A stretch of DNA of 64,000 nt from Akkermansia sp. (GTDB lineage: Bacteria > Verrucomicrobiota > Verrucomicrobiia > Verrucomicrobiales > Akkermansiaceae), in the NCBI GenBank assembly GCA_017477935.1, contig JAFVIC010000037.1, positions 1-64,000 of the forward strand, written 5' to 3'. Below the pieces are notes generated by a model that did no database searches, had not been told where the DNA came from, and worked only from the letters and a program-made list of their open reading frames with translations. Of this stretch, positions 42,741 through 51,236 are shown piece by piece. The translations under genes were made by a program, and so were the position numbers. The stretch's first letter is position 1; the number at the start of each line of letters is the position of its first letter.

Positions 42741-43820
42741 TCAGTTGGCTATGGTGGTGGCGATATTCCGGGCGGCATCTTCCCGGGCCAGGGAGCGCAT
42801 GGCGGTTTCCATGGCTGAGCGTGCGTCGGGGTTCATGATGGTACCGTGCACGAACTCATGTACCTTGTCGGTGGTGAGCTCTGCCTGCGGGTACATGGCA
42901 GCAGCACCTGCCGCGGTAAAGACCCGGGCGTTGAAGCTCTGGTGATCATCCGCCGCGAACGGGTAGGGAACCAGCAGGCTGGCCTTGCCGATGTAGGCAA
43001 GCTCGGTCAGGGTTGAGGCCCCGGAGCGTGCAATCACGCCGTCTGCCGCGGCATAGGCGGAGGGCATATCTGCGCAGAAACCGATGACGGAGATGTTGGG
43101 GGCGCCGTCTGCCAGGGCGGTGACACGCTCGCAGTCGAGCCGCCCGGCGATAACATGGTAGTGGACATCGGGGTCGGCTTTGGCAGCCTCGATAAGCAGG
43201 CTGTTGAGGTTGCGCGCACCCTGTGAGCCACCGGTTACCAGAATGACAGGTTTGTCGGTCGGCAGGCCCAGGCGCTTGCGGGCTTCTGCCTGCGTGGGTA
43301 GGTGGCAGAGTTCATCGCGCACGGGGGTGCCGGTTACCACACAGTTGCTGCCGGGGAAATAGGCGGCGGCCTCTTTCAGCCCGAGCATGACGGCGGTGCA
43401 CCAGCGGGCGGTCAGGCGGTTGGCCTTGCCGGGCAGGGCGTTGCTGTCGTGCACATAGGTGCGCAGCCCGAGGTGGTGAGCCGCCACAATGGGCGGCAGC
43501 GAGGTGAAGCCGCCCATGCCGATGACGACGTTTGCCTGCTCCTGCCGTATGATGTTGCGGCAGGTCAGGTAGGAGCGCAGCATCTTCCACAGAAAGCCCG
43601 GCATGCGCAGGGAGAAGGTGGGGGGCTTGGCAATGGCCTGTATGGTGTGGAACTTCAGGTCACCATATTTGCCGGCGGCCTCGGCATCTACCTTTTTCTG
43701 CGAAATGAGCAGCACGGGGTTGTGCCCCATGCTGCGCAACTGCTGAGCCACGGCAATGCCGGGGAAGAGGTGGCCGCCCGTGCCGCCACAGGCGATGATG
43801 ACATTGAGAGATTTGCTCAT
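42741..43820 (-). CDS. murG: UDP-GlcNAc : lipid I N-acetylglucosaminyltransferase
   Basis: MurG transfers GlcNAc to lipid I, making lipid II at the inner face of the membrane. The 359-residue protein starts MSKSLNVIIACGGTGGHLFP with the glycine-rich GGTGGH loop. The donor-binding half has VILVTGGSQGARNLN, CADMPSAYAAADGVIARSGA (IARSGA motif) and PFAADDHQSFNA (close to the usual DDHQ-x-NA). ATG 43820 overlaps the ftsW stop by 4 bases, which fixes the start. It follows ftsW in the dcw cluster as in many bacteria. Confidence 0.97.
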   Translation of the reverse strand: MSKSLNVIIACGGTGGHLFPGIAVAQQLRSMGHNPVLLISQKKVDAEAAGKYGDLKFHTIQAIAKPPTFSLRMPGFLWKMLRSYLTCRNIIRQEQANVVIGMGGFTSLPPIVAAHHLGLRTYVHDSNALPGKANRLTARWCTAVMLGLKEAAAYFPGSNCVVTGTPVRDELCHLPTQAEARKRLGLPTDKPVILVTGGSQGARNLNSLLIEAAKADPDVHYHVIAGRLDCERVTALADGAPNISVIGFCADMPSAYAAADGVIARSGASTLTELAYIGKASLLVPYPFAADDHQSFNARVFTAAGAAAMYPQAELTTDKVHEFVHGTIMNPDARSAMETAMRSLAREDAARNIATTIAN

Positions 43821-44962
43821 GATTTGGAGTTTTGCTGAAGTCTGCGCGCGGGCCAGTACGGCTCGCGCTTGGTGGGGGTGTGGCGCTGAATGCTGGTGAG
43901 CAATCCGATGGCCAGGATGGTGAAGACGAGGTTGGTGCCGCCGTAGCTGATGAAGGGCAGCGGCAGGCCGGAGTTGGGCAGCATGGAGGTCACCACCATC
44001 ATATTGAGCATGGCGGGCCAGAATATCGTGCACACCAGCCCCGTGGCCAGCAGGCGCCCGAAGGTGTCACTCGTCTGCAGGGCCAGCAGTATGCCCGAGA
44101 GCGTCAGCAGGGTGAAGAGTATCAGTACCCCGGCTGTACCCACCAGCCCCCATTCCTCACCCACTTCAGCAAAAATGAAGTCAGTGTGAGCGAAGGGCAG
44201 GTTGCCGAACTTCTCAAGCCCATCGCCAAGCCCCACGCCGGTTATGCCGCCGCGTGCCAGAGCGAGCATGGCTATCCATTGCTGGCGGCCTGCCTCGCGG
44301 CTGTATTTTTCGGGGTCGAACCAGGCGTAAATACGCTCCAGTCGGTTGGCGCTGCCGGTGGCCTGGTCAAAGAGCACCATTGCCCCGAGCAGTATGCAGA
44401 GTGCCAGCACCCAGCCGCGCACACCTGCCACATACATCACGCAGAAGCCCGACATGGCCAGCGCCGCCGCTGTACCCATGTCCTTTTCCACCAGAATGAG
44501 CAGCAGCGGTATGCCGAAAATCATGCCGGGAGCCACAAACCCGCGCCAGAAGGTGCCGGCCATTTCGCGGTGGGTGGTGTACCAGTGAGCCAGGCAAATC
44601 ATGAGCACGCTCTTGGCCAGCTCACTGGGTTGAAAGCTCATGAACCCGAGGTTAATCCAGCGGTTTTCGCCGTTGATGTTCATGCCGATGACGGGCAGGA
44701 AACAGCAGATGAGCAGGATAGTCAGGCCAATCCAGAGCGGTTTGATGATACGGCGCAGAATATGGTAGTCAATACAGCTCACTACCAGGGCGCCCGTGAG
44801 CCCCAGCAGGGCAAAGCTGCTCTGCTTGTACAGGAACGAGGCCGGGTCTTCGTCCACACCTACCGGGGCACACAGACCGGTACTGGCCACCATCATGATT
44901 CCCAGCACCAGCAGGGTGATGAAGCAGAACCAGATGCAGATGATACTCAGGCGGGTGGACAT
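43817..44962 (-). CDS. ftsW: Peptidoglycan glycosyltransferase FtsW (SEDS family)
   Basis: FtsW polymerises lipid II at the division septum together with FtsI. The 381-residue protein has about ten membrane segments. SEDS marks are visible: NGENRWINLGFMSFQPSELA (with the QPSELAK motif), LVEKDMGTAAALAMSGF with the catalytic-type Asp, and LPNSGLPLPFISYGGTNLV near the C-terminus. The start MSTRLSIICIWFCFITLLVL leads directly into the first helix. It overlaps murG by 4 bases. Confidence 0.95.
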   Translation of the reverse strand: MSTRLSIICIWFCFITLLVLGIMMVASTGLCAPVGVDEDPASFLYKQSSFALLGLTGALVVSCIDYHILRRIIKPLWIGLTILLICCFLPVIGMNINGENRWINLGFMSFQPSELAKSVLMICLAHWYTTHREMAGTFWRGFVAPGMIFGIPLLLILVEKDMGTAAALAMSGFCVMYVAGVRGWVLALCILLGAMVLFDQATGSANRLERIYAWFDPEKYSREAGRQQWIAMLALARGGITGVGLGDGLEKFGNLPFAHTDFIFAEVGEEWGLVGTAGVLILFTLLTLSGILLALQTSDTFGRLLATGLVCTIFWPAMLNMMVVTSMLPNSGLPLPFISYGGTNLVFTILAIGLLTSIQRHTPTKREPYWPARRLQQNSKS

Positions 44963-44980
44963 GTGGTGCTACCGGTGGGG

Positions 44981-45883
44981 TTACTCGGAAATACGCAGGG
45001 TGTCACCCACGCGGATTTTGCCCTCCTTACCCTTGGGGATGTTGTTGAGCTGCATGAGCTTGCTGACTGTGGTGTTGTGCTTGCGGGCAATTCTCTTGAG
45101 GGTGTCGCCGCGCACGATGGTGTAGGTCTTGGCAGCCTGTTTGGCAGCGGCCTCGGCCTGACGGGCGGCAATTTCACGACCGGCGGCGGAGTCTGCCTTT
45201 ACGGGGATTTTCAGGTAGGTGCCGCAGATGATGTTGTTGCCCTTGATGTGGGGGTTGGCTTTGCGCACAGCCTCGACGGATACCTGGTACTTGGCGGCAA
45301 TGCCGAAGAGGGTGTCACCCTGTACAACGTGGTGCTTGTCGAAAGGCTGGTCGGCCGGGGCAGCGGGTTCGGGGGTGGCGGCTACGGCAGGCTCGGGGGT
45401 GTCGGCCACCTCGGCTATATCGTCCACAACGGGCGGGGTTATAATTTCAGGCTCAGTGGCAGCCACGGTCGTGGCGGTATTTGCCGGGGGCTGGGTGATG
45501 TGCCCCTGAGCTTCATTCGTGCGCACCGGGTTGGCCGTGGGGCCATCAACGGGCTGGGGCAGCACGTCATTGACGGGGGCTGCAGGCTGGGCAGCTGCTA
45601 CCGGCGCAGGGGGTGCCGTGATGGTAGCCTGAGCGATGGGGCCCGACTCTCCGGACTTAATCTTGCCGCGCAGAATCACACCGCCGATGACGATGAGGTG
45701 GATGAGCAGCAGCGCGATGATGAGCCGCACCACGGTCACGCTGTTGGCACGGTCTTCCACCAGGCCGGTATCGCTGCGGTGGCGCTTAAGATTGCGGTTG
45801 ATGATGGCGCGGAAGATGTGTTTTTTGGGCTTGGCTCGATCCATGTCGGAGTTGCGGAAAGTAGAGGAATATTGGCGCTTCAT
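44981..45883 (-). CDS. Single-pass membrane protein with two LysM domains
   Basis: The 300-residue protein has a cytoplasmic basic part (about 1-48), a membrane helix (about 50-70, VVRLIIALLLIHLIVIGGVI), a Pro/Ala/Thr-rich periplasmic linker and two LysM domains: HHVVQGDTLFGIAAKYQVSV at about 176-222 and TYTIVRGDTLKRIARKHNTT at about 250-298. LysM binds GlcNAc-containing glycan strands. It lies between murD and ftsW, so it may tie the wall to the septal machinery. Equivalent small LysM proteins are not standard members of the dcw cluster. Confidence 0.85.
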   Translation of the reverse strand: MKRQYSSTFRNSDMDRAKPKKHIFRAIINRNLKRHRSDTGLVEDRANSVTVVRLIIALLLIHLIVIGGVILRGKIKSGESGPIAQATITAPPAPVAAAQPAAPVNDVLPQPVDGPTANPVRTNEAQGHITQPPANTATTVAATEPEIITPPVVDDIAEVADTPEPAVAATPEPAAPADQPFDKHHVVQGDTLFGIAAKYQVSVEAVRKANPHIKGNNIICGTYLKIPVKADSAAGREIAARQAEAAAKQAAKTYTIVRGDTLKRIARKHNTTVSKLMQLNNIPKGKEGKIRVGDTLRISE

Positions 45884-45907
45884 AAATGGTACAGGGGGGA
45901 ACGGGGA

Positions 45908-47218
45908 TTAAAGGTGAAGAGTTTGCAGAACGGCTGCGCGGTAGCACTCGCCGCGCTGTACATAACCGGTGAACTGGTCGAAGGACGATGTGCCGGGGGA
46001 GAAGAGAACGACATCGCCGGCCTGTGCTTCTTTCGCGGCGGCGGTGACGGCCTCTGCCACCGTTTCCACTCGGATGGTGCGGCAGACGGGGGTGAAGGTC
46101 TCTACCAGCTGGCCGGCAATCTGACCGAAGACGATGCAGCAGCGGGCCTTCTCTGCCAGCATCGGGTTAATAGCGGTGTAGTCAAGCCCTTTGTCCTTAC
46201 CGCCGGCCAGCAGGATGATGGGGCGGGTCTGGGAGCGTACGGCTGCCTCGGTGGAGTGCAGGTTGGTGCTCTTGGAGTCATTGAGCCACAGCACGCCGTC
46301 CATTTCAGCCACGGTTTCGCAGCGGTGGCCGGGCGGCGAGAAACTGCGCAGGCCGGCGAAGATATCCTCATCGCTCAGGCCGACGGCTCGGCAGGCGAGG
46401 GTGGCGGCCATGGCGTTTTCGGCATTGTGGGCTTGCTCCAGTGCGGTGCCGCGCAGCAGGGTGAGGGCGGTGTCGCCCTCCATGATAGTGCCGTCGCGGT
46501 AGCACAGTTGCCCTGCGTCAGAGACGGAGGAGAACTCGGCCACACGGGGGTTGAGTCCGGGGAGGTTTTCGCCCACTCGCACAATGGCAAGCTGCTCTTG
46601 GCTCATGTTTTCGAAGACGCGCAGCTTGGCGTTGAAGTAGTCCTCGACCTTGGTGTAGCGGTCCATGTGGTCGGGGGCAAAATTGAGCCAGATGGCAACC
46701 TCGGGCCGGAAGTCGATGATGGTTTCCATCTGGAACGATGAAACTTCGAGTACGGCGAACTCCGGCTGCTCGGGCAACAGGGCCAGTTCGCAGAGCGGGT
46801 AACCGTAGTTGCCGCAGGCTTTGGCCGTGTGACCGGCCTGCAGCAGAATGTGCTCAAGCAGGGCGGTGGTAGTGGTCTTGCCGTTGGTGCCGGTGATGGC
46901 GATAATACGCCCGGTGTAGAAGTGATAGCCCAGCTCAATTTCGCCGATAATGGGAGCACCGTCGCAGGTGAACGCGAGGGTCCAGGGGATGTCGGCTTCA
47001 ATACCCGGGGAGAGCACAACGAGGTCGGCCGCGAAGGCCTGAGCTGCCTGCTCAGCCGCGCCGGGAACGAAGCAAAGCGAAGGGTCGGCGCAGGTAGCCT
47101 GCGGGTTGCTGTCGAAGATGCACACCTCCGCGGCACCCCTGGCCAGAGCCAGGCGCGCGGCGGCTACACCACTGCGACCGCAACCGAGAACTGCTACTTT
47201 TTTACCGGTGAGATTCAT
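45908..47218 (-). CDS. murD: UDP-MurNAc-L-alanine : D-glutamate ligase
   Basis: MurD adds D-Glu to UDP-MurNAc-L-Ala. The 436-residue protein begins MNLTGKKVAVLGCGRSGVAA (N-terminal Rossmann domain) and has the Mur-ligase P loop IIAITGTNGKTTTTALLEHI, the central FQMETIIDFRPEVAIWLNFA, and the C-terminal HRCETVAEMDGVLWLNDSKS (Asn-Asp-Ser-Lys-xT motif). The 30-base gap to mraY and the same strand place it in the dcw operon. MurC, which acts before it, is not in the window. Confidence 0.96.
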   Translation of the reverse strand: MNLTGKKVAVLGCGRSGVAAARLALARGAAEVCIFDSNPQATCADPSLCFVPGAAEQAAQAFAADLVVLSPGIEADIPWTLAFTCDGAPIIGEIELGYHFYTGRIIAITGTNGKTTTTALLEHILLQAGHTAKACGNYGYPLCELALLPEQPEFAVLEVSSFQMETIIDFRPEVAIWLNFAPDHMDRYTKVEDYFNAKLRVFENMSQEQLAIVRVGENLPGLNPRVAEFSSVSDAGQLCYRDGTIMEGDTALTLLRGTALEQAHNAENAMAATLACRAVGLSDEDIFAGLRSFSPPGHRCETVAEMDGVLWLNDSKSTNLHSTEAAVRSQTRPIILLAGGKDKGLDYTAINPMLAEKARCCIVFGQIAGQLVETFTPVCRTIRVETVAEAVTAAAKEAQAGDVVLFSPGTSSFDQFTGYVQRGECYRAAVLQTLHL

Positions 47219-47248
47219 GACGATGAGGGCGGGTGATTTTACTATATT

Positions 47249-48268
47249 TTACAGTCCCATGCAAGAATAAAAGAGCGCGATGCCGACGAATGCCAGAATA
47301 CCCGCCACAATCCAGAAACGAATGCAAACCTGAGTTTCGCTCAGGCCACCCTTCTCGAAATGATGGTGAATGGGGGCCATGCGGAAGATGCGGCGCCCCT
47401 CGCCGTATTTGATACGCGTGAACTTAAACCAGCCAACCTGAAGCATGACGGAAAGAGCCTCGGCTACAAATACACCGCCAATGACGACCAGTATCAGCTC
47501 CAGCCCGCTGCACACGGCTACAGTGCCCAGTGCACCGCCCAGAGCCAGGGAGCCGGTGTCGCCCATGAAGACGCGGGCGGGGTTGCAGTTGAACCACAGG
47601 AACCCGGCGCAGGCTGCCACGATAGCCATCAGGAAGGGCGTAAGCTCGGGAATCCACGGCAGTATGCACAGGAAGGCGAGGGCGGCGATAATCATGCAGC
47701 CGCTGGCCAGGCCGTCCAGACCGTCCGTGAGGTTGACGGCATTTGAGCTGCCGATGATGACCAGGATGGCCAGCGGAATGAAGAGCCAGCCCAGATCAAG
47801 CATGCCGTAGAAGGGAATCAGTATGCGGGTGAGCTCCGGGCAGTCGATGTAGAGGTACACGGCGCAGCCGGCGGCAGCCACGAATTGCAGGGCAATCTTG
47901 AACCAGCCGCTCACACCATCGGTGCTCTTTTTGGTGATTTTGGCGAAGTCGTCCAGGAAGCCGAGGAAGGCGGTGATGGTAGTGACAATCAGGCAGCACT
48001 GTACGCGCGGGTCGCTCAGGTTGCACACCAACAGGGTGGTGAGCAGTACCAGACCGATGAGCATGAGCCCACCCATGGTCGGGGTACCTACCTTGCTGCT
48101 GTGCTCGGGGGCGAGCACGCCCTTGCGAGCTTCGCGGATGGGCTGGCCTGCCTTCATGGCGCGCAGCACGGCGATGAGTTTCGGCCCGATGATGAGGGAG
48201 CCGACGAAGGGGATGACCAGCGCCAGGAGGCGCAGCAGACTGTCGGGGGTGTTAAAGAGTTGCAGCAT
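47249..48268 (-). CDS. mraY: Phospho-MurNAc-pentapeptide translocase
   Basis: MraY attaches the MurNAc-pentapeptide to undecaprenyl phosphate, giving lipid I. The 339-residue protein has about ten membrane helices. The catalytic-site motifs are visible: KVGTPTMGGLMLIGL, ITAFLGFLDDFAKITKKSTD (the DD of the metal site), NAVNLTDGLDGLASGCM and RIFRMAPIHHHFEKGGLSE (the HHH loop). The start MLQLFNTPDSLLRLLALVIP is typical. Only 3 bases separate it from murF. Confidence 0.97.
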   Translation of the reverse strand: MLQLFNTPDSLLRLLALVIPFVGSLIIGPKLIAVLRAMKAGQPIREARKGVLAPEHSSKVGTPTMGGLMLIGLVLLTTLLVCNLSDPRVQCCLIVTTITAFLGFLDDFAKITKKSTDGVSGWFKIALQFVAAAGCAVYLYIDCPELTRILIPFYGMLDLGWLFIPLAILVIIGSSNAVNLTDGLDGLASGCMIIAALAFLCILPWIPELTPFLMAIVAACAGFLWFNCNPARVFMGDTGSLALGGALGTVAVCSGLELILVVIGGVFVAEALSVMLQVGWFKFTRIKYGEGRRIFRMAPIHHHFEKGGLSETQVCIRFWIVAGILAFVGIALFYSCMGL

Positions 48269-48271
48269 AAC

Positions 48272-49660
48272 TTATGTGGTGGGGGTAAGGGTGGGGAAGA
48301 GTTCGTACATGGTGCGCTCCATACCGGCGGAGCGAGAGCCTTTGAAGAGGATGGCATCGCCCGGTTCCATGATATGGCGCAGGGCAGCGGCGGCCTCTGC
48401 CGGGGTGCTGACGAGCATGGCCGGTATGCGCTCGGCTGCTGCCTGACACAGTGCCTGTGTTTCGGCACAATCCGGCCCGACCACGACCACGGCGGTGTAG
48501 CCCAGCCCGGCGGCGCATAGGCCGATTTCGGCGTGAGCGGCTATGCCACCCTCGCCCAGTTCGCCCATTTTGCCGAGCACGGCAATGCAGCGCTTGGGGC
48601 CGCGCAGGGAGGCAACGGTGTGGAGGGCAGCCTTCATGCTCTCGGGGTTGGCATTGTAGGTGTCGTCTACCACGGTGAAGCCGTCTACCTCTTTGCAGCC
48701 CAGTCGGCCCTTGGTGAGGGCGGCGGCGGAGAGCCCATCGGCAATCTGTTGCAGGGTGCAGCCGAGTTTCCAGCCGGCTGCTGCGGCCAGCAGGCTGTTG
48801 CTGACCATGTGGGCACCGGGTACGGGCAGGTTCACTCGTATTTCGCCCACGCCGTCAATATGCAGGTCGAAGCTGCTGCCGATGGCGGTGGAGCGCACGT
48901 TGAGGGCGCGTACGGCACTGTCTGCCCCGCCTACGGGCAGGGGGGTAGCCTGCGTGCTGGCTGCGATGGTGGCGGCGAAGTCATCCGCCGCCGGGTAAAT
49001 CATGTAACCATCGGCCGGCAGTGCGCGCGCAACGGTGCACTTCTCCTGCGCGATAGCTTCGCGGGTGCCCAGGAATTCGAGGTGGGCGGAGCCGATGGTG
49101 GTGATGATGCCGATGTGCGGTTGGGTCATGCGGCAAAGCGGGGCGAGCTCGCCGGCGTGGTTCATGCCCATTTCCCAGATAGCAGCCTCGGTACCCTTTT
49201 CGGCGCTGAGAATGCTCAGGGGGGTGCCGATGTGGTTGTTGAGGTTCCCCTTGGTGGCGAGGGCGTTGAAACGCTGCGAGAGCACGGAAAGGCACATGTC
49301 CTTGGTGCTGGTCTTGCCGCTGGAGCCGGTCAGCCCCACCACATGCAGCGGGGCAAGCTGACCACGCCACCACAAGGCGAGTTCCTGCAGGGCTACCAAG
49401 GTGTCAGGTACCTGTATGACGGTGCAATCAGGGTGGTAATTGCCCGTCAGGCGGCTGACGATGACAGCCGCGGCATCGGTCGAGGCGGCGGCGGCGAAGC
49501 TGTTGCCATCGAATCGCTCGCCGCTCAGGGCCAGAAAGATACAACCGGGTGTCACCGCCCGGCTGTCGGTGGTAAGCCCGGCGGTGACGGCTCGATTGCC
49601 TGTGGCAACGGCCTGACCGGCGGTGGCGGTGATGAGGTCACTGATGGCGATGCTTTGCAT
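48272..49660 (-). CDS. murF: UDP-MurNAc-tripeptide : D-Ala-D-Ala ligase
   Basis: MurF adds D-Ala-D-Ala to the UDP-MurNAc-tripeptide. The 462-residue protein starts MQSIAISDLITATAGQAVAT; TDSRAVTPGCIFLALSGERF marks the N-terminal domain, VVGLTGSSGKTSTKDMCLSV the P loop, and FTVVDDTYNANPESMKAALH the Asn-rich motif typical of MurF. ATG 49660 is chosen because the family fold begins there; the open frame to 50074 is antisense-like and overlaps murE. It is 19 bases after the murE stop. Confidence 0.96.
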   Translation of the reverse strand: MQSIAISDLITATAGQAVATGNRAVTAGLTTDSRAVTPGCIFLALSGERFDGNSFAAAASTDAAAVIVSRLTGNYHPDCTVIQVPDTLVALQELALWWRGQLAPLHVVGLTGSSGKTSTKDMCLSVLSQRFNALATKGNLNNHIGTPLSILSAEKGTEAAIWEMGMNHAGELAPLCRMTQPHIGIITTIGSAHLEFLGTREAIAQEKCTVARALPADGYMIYPAADDFAATIAASTQATPLPVGGADSAVRALNVRSTAIGSSFDLHIDGVGEIRVNLPVPGAHMVSNSLLAAAAGWKLGCTLQQIADGLSAAALTKGRLGCKEVDGFTVVDDTYNANPESMKAALHTVASLRGPKRCIAVLGKMGELGEGGIAAHAEIGLCAAGLGYTAVVVVGPDCAETQALCQAAAERIPAMLVSTPAEAAAALRHIMEPGDAILFKGSRSAGMERTMYELFPTLTPTT

Positions 49661-49679
49661 GGCGGTGGCCGGTGTGGGG

Positions 49680-51206
49680 TTATTTTTTACCTTCGGGTTT
49701 GCGGGAGGGCACGCTGCGCCCCTCGGGGTTTTTCTCTTCGTAGTACTTGTGCACCACGGCTGAGTCGGAGAAGGTGATGGTTTCGTCCGCAAAAATCTGG
49801 TAATTTTCGTGACCCTTGCCGGCAATGAGGATGCAGTCGCCGGGGCGGGCGTTTTCGAGGGCGGCGCGTATGGCTTCAGCGCGGTCGGTGATGCGGTGCT
49901 GCTTCTCCTTGGGAATACCCGGCATGACGTCATCGATAATCTTCTCAGGGTCTTCGGAGCGGGGATTGTCGCTGGTGACGATGCAGACGTCGCTGTAGCG
50001 TGCAGCGGCTTCGCCCATGAGGGGGCGCTTGCCGGTGTCGCGGTCGCCGCCACAGCCGAAGACGGTGAACACACGCCCCTGGCGGCAGAGCTGTTTCATG
50101 GTGCGGCACACGTTTTCAACGGCATCGGGCGTGTGGGCGTAGTCCACAAAGCACTGCACATTGTTCACGCTGCTTACCAGCTCCATGCGGCCGGGCACCT
50201 GGGGGGATTGCGCCAGGCAGGTGATGGCATCTCGTATATTGATGCCGGCAGCCACCACACCGGCCAGGGCGGCCAGGCTGTTGCTCAGGTTGAATTCCCC
50301 GATGAGCGGGGTGCGAACCAGGTAGGTCTTGCCCTGGTAGTGCAGTTCGTACTGGCTGCCCTTCAGGGAGATGAGGCGGGGCTCGGCGCGGAAGTCGGCG
50401 TCTTTCGCCGTGCCGAAGGTGCGCACGCGCATGAAGGGGCGCAGTTCGTCTGCCAGTCGGCGGCCGTACTCGTCATCGATGTTGATGACAGCCGTGGCTT
50501 TCGGTGTGCTGCTGGCTGCCATGCCGGTGAAGAGTTGCTTCTTGGACTGGTAGTATTCCTCCATGGTGCCATGGTAGTCGAGGTGGTCCTGCGTGAGGTT
50601 GGTGAAGATACCCACGCGGAATTCGCAGCCGGCGGTGCGCTGTTGGTGCAGCGCGTGCGAGGAGACTTCCATAGCGCAGGCACGGCACCCGTTGCTGACC
50701 ATATCGGCGAGCATGCTTTGCAGTTCGGCGCAGCCGGGGGTTGTGTTGTGCGAGGGCTGGCGGCGGGCGCCGTCATCGTACATGATGGTGCCGATGAGCC
50801 CGGCGCGCTGCCAGGTGGCGCGGAAGATGGCGTTGGTGAGGTAGCTGATGGTGGTTTTGCCGTTGGTGCCGGTTACGCCCAGCAGCACGAGTTCGCGGCT
50901 GGGCAGGTTGTGCCAGGCGCTCATGAGCAAACCATCGGCCAGGTGACTGTCAGGTACCTGTACCCAGCAGATTCCGGCTTCTTCAGCTGTAGCAGGGCAG
51001 GGGGTCTGCGCCACGATGGCAACGGCCCCGGCCTGTATGGCCCCGTCTATGGCGCTGTGACCATCGAACTGCGTGCCTTTAACCGCTACGAAACAGCTGC
51101 CCGGTATCACGCGGCGGCTGTCGTCGGTCAGCAGGGTGAGCGGTTTGCGCAGCTTACCGATTATCACGGCTTCGGGGAGCACGGAGAAAAGTTGTTTGCT
51201 GTTCAT
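49680..51206 (-). CDS. murE: UDP-MurNAc-L-Ala-D-Glu : amino-acid ligase
   Basis: MurE adds the third amino acid. The 508-residue protein has TLLTDDSRRVIPGSCFVAVK in domain 1, the P loop LLGVTGTNGKTTISYLTNAI, and a C-terminal region TSDNPRSEDPEKIIDDVMPG. The DNPR sequence is the signature of enzymes that add meso-diaminopimelate, so this organism probably has mDAP-type peptidoglycan (inference). The protein ends with a charged tail not needed for catalysis. It sits between ftsI and murF. Confidence 0.96.
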   Translation of the reverse strand: MNSKQLFSVLPEAVIIGKLRKPLTLLTDDSRRVIPGSCFVAVKGTQFDGHSAIDGAIQAGAVAIVAQTPCPATAEEAGICWVQVPDSHLADGLLMSAWHNLPSRELVLLGVTGTNGKTTISYLTNAIFRATWQRAGLIGTIMYDDGARRQPSHNTTPGCAELQSMLADMVSNGCRACAMEVSSHALHQQRTAGCEFRVGIFTNLTQDHLDYHGTMEEYYQSKKQLFTGMAASSTPKATAVINIDDEYGRRLADELRPFMRVRTFGTAKDADFRAEPRLISLKGSQYELHYQGKTYLVRTPLIGEFNLSNSLAALAGVVAAGINIRDAITCLAQSPQVPGRMELVSSVNNVQCFVDYAHTPDAVENVCRTMKQLCRQGRVFTVFGCGGDRDTGKRPLMGEAAARYSDVCIVTSDNPRSEDPEKIIDDVMPGIPKEKQHRITDRAEAIRAALENARPGDCILIAGKGHENYQIFADETITFSDSAVVHKYYEEKNPEGRSVPSRKPEGKK

Positions 51207-51236
51207 GATATTATAGTGCTGGGGGATGGTTCGGGG

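Noticed and set aside
43832-46741. 969-codon open frame on the plus strand
   Set aside because: It is antisense to murG, ftsW, the LysM gene and murD. High GC and strong codon bias create such frames; its protein is Gly/His-rich and of no family.
48272-50074. 600-residue MurF with long N-terminus
   Set aside because: The first 138 residues overlap murE and are Pro/Thr/Ala-rich frame noise; the Mur-ligase fold starts at 49660.
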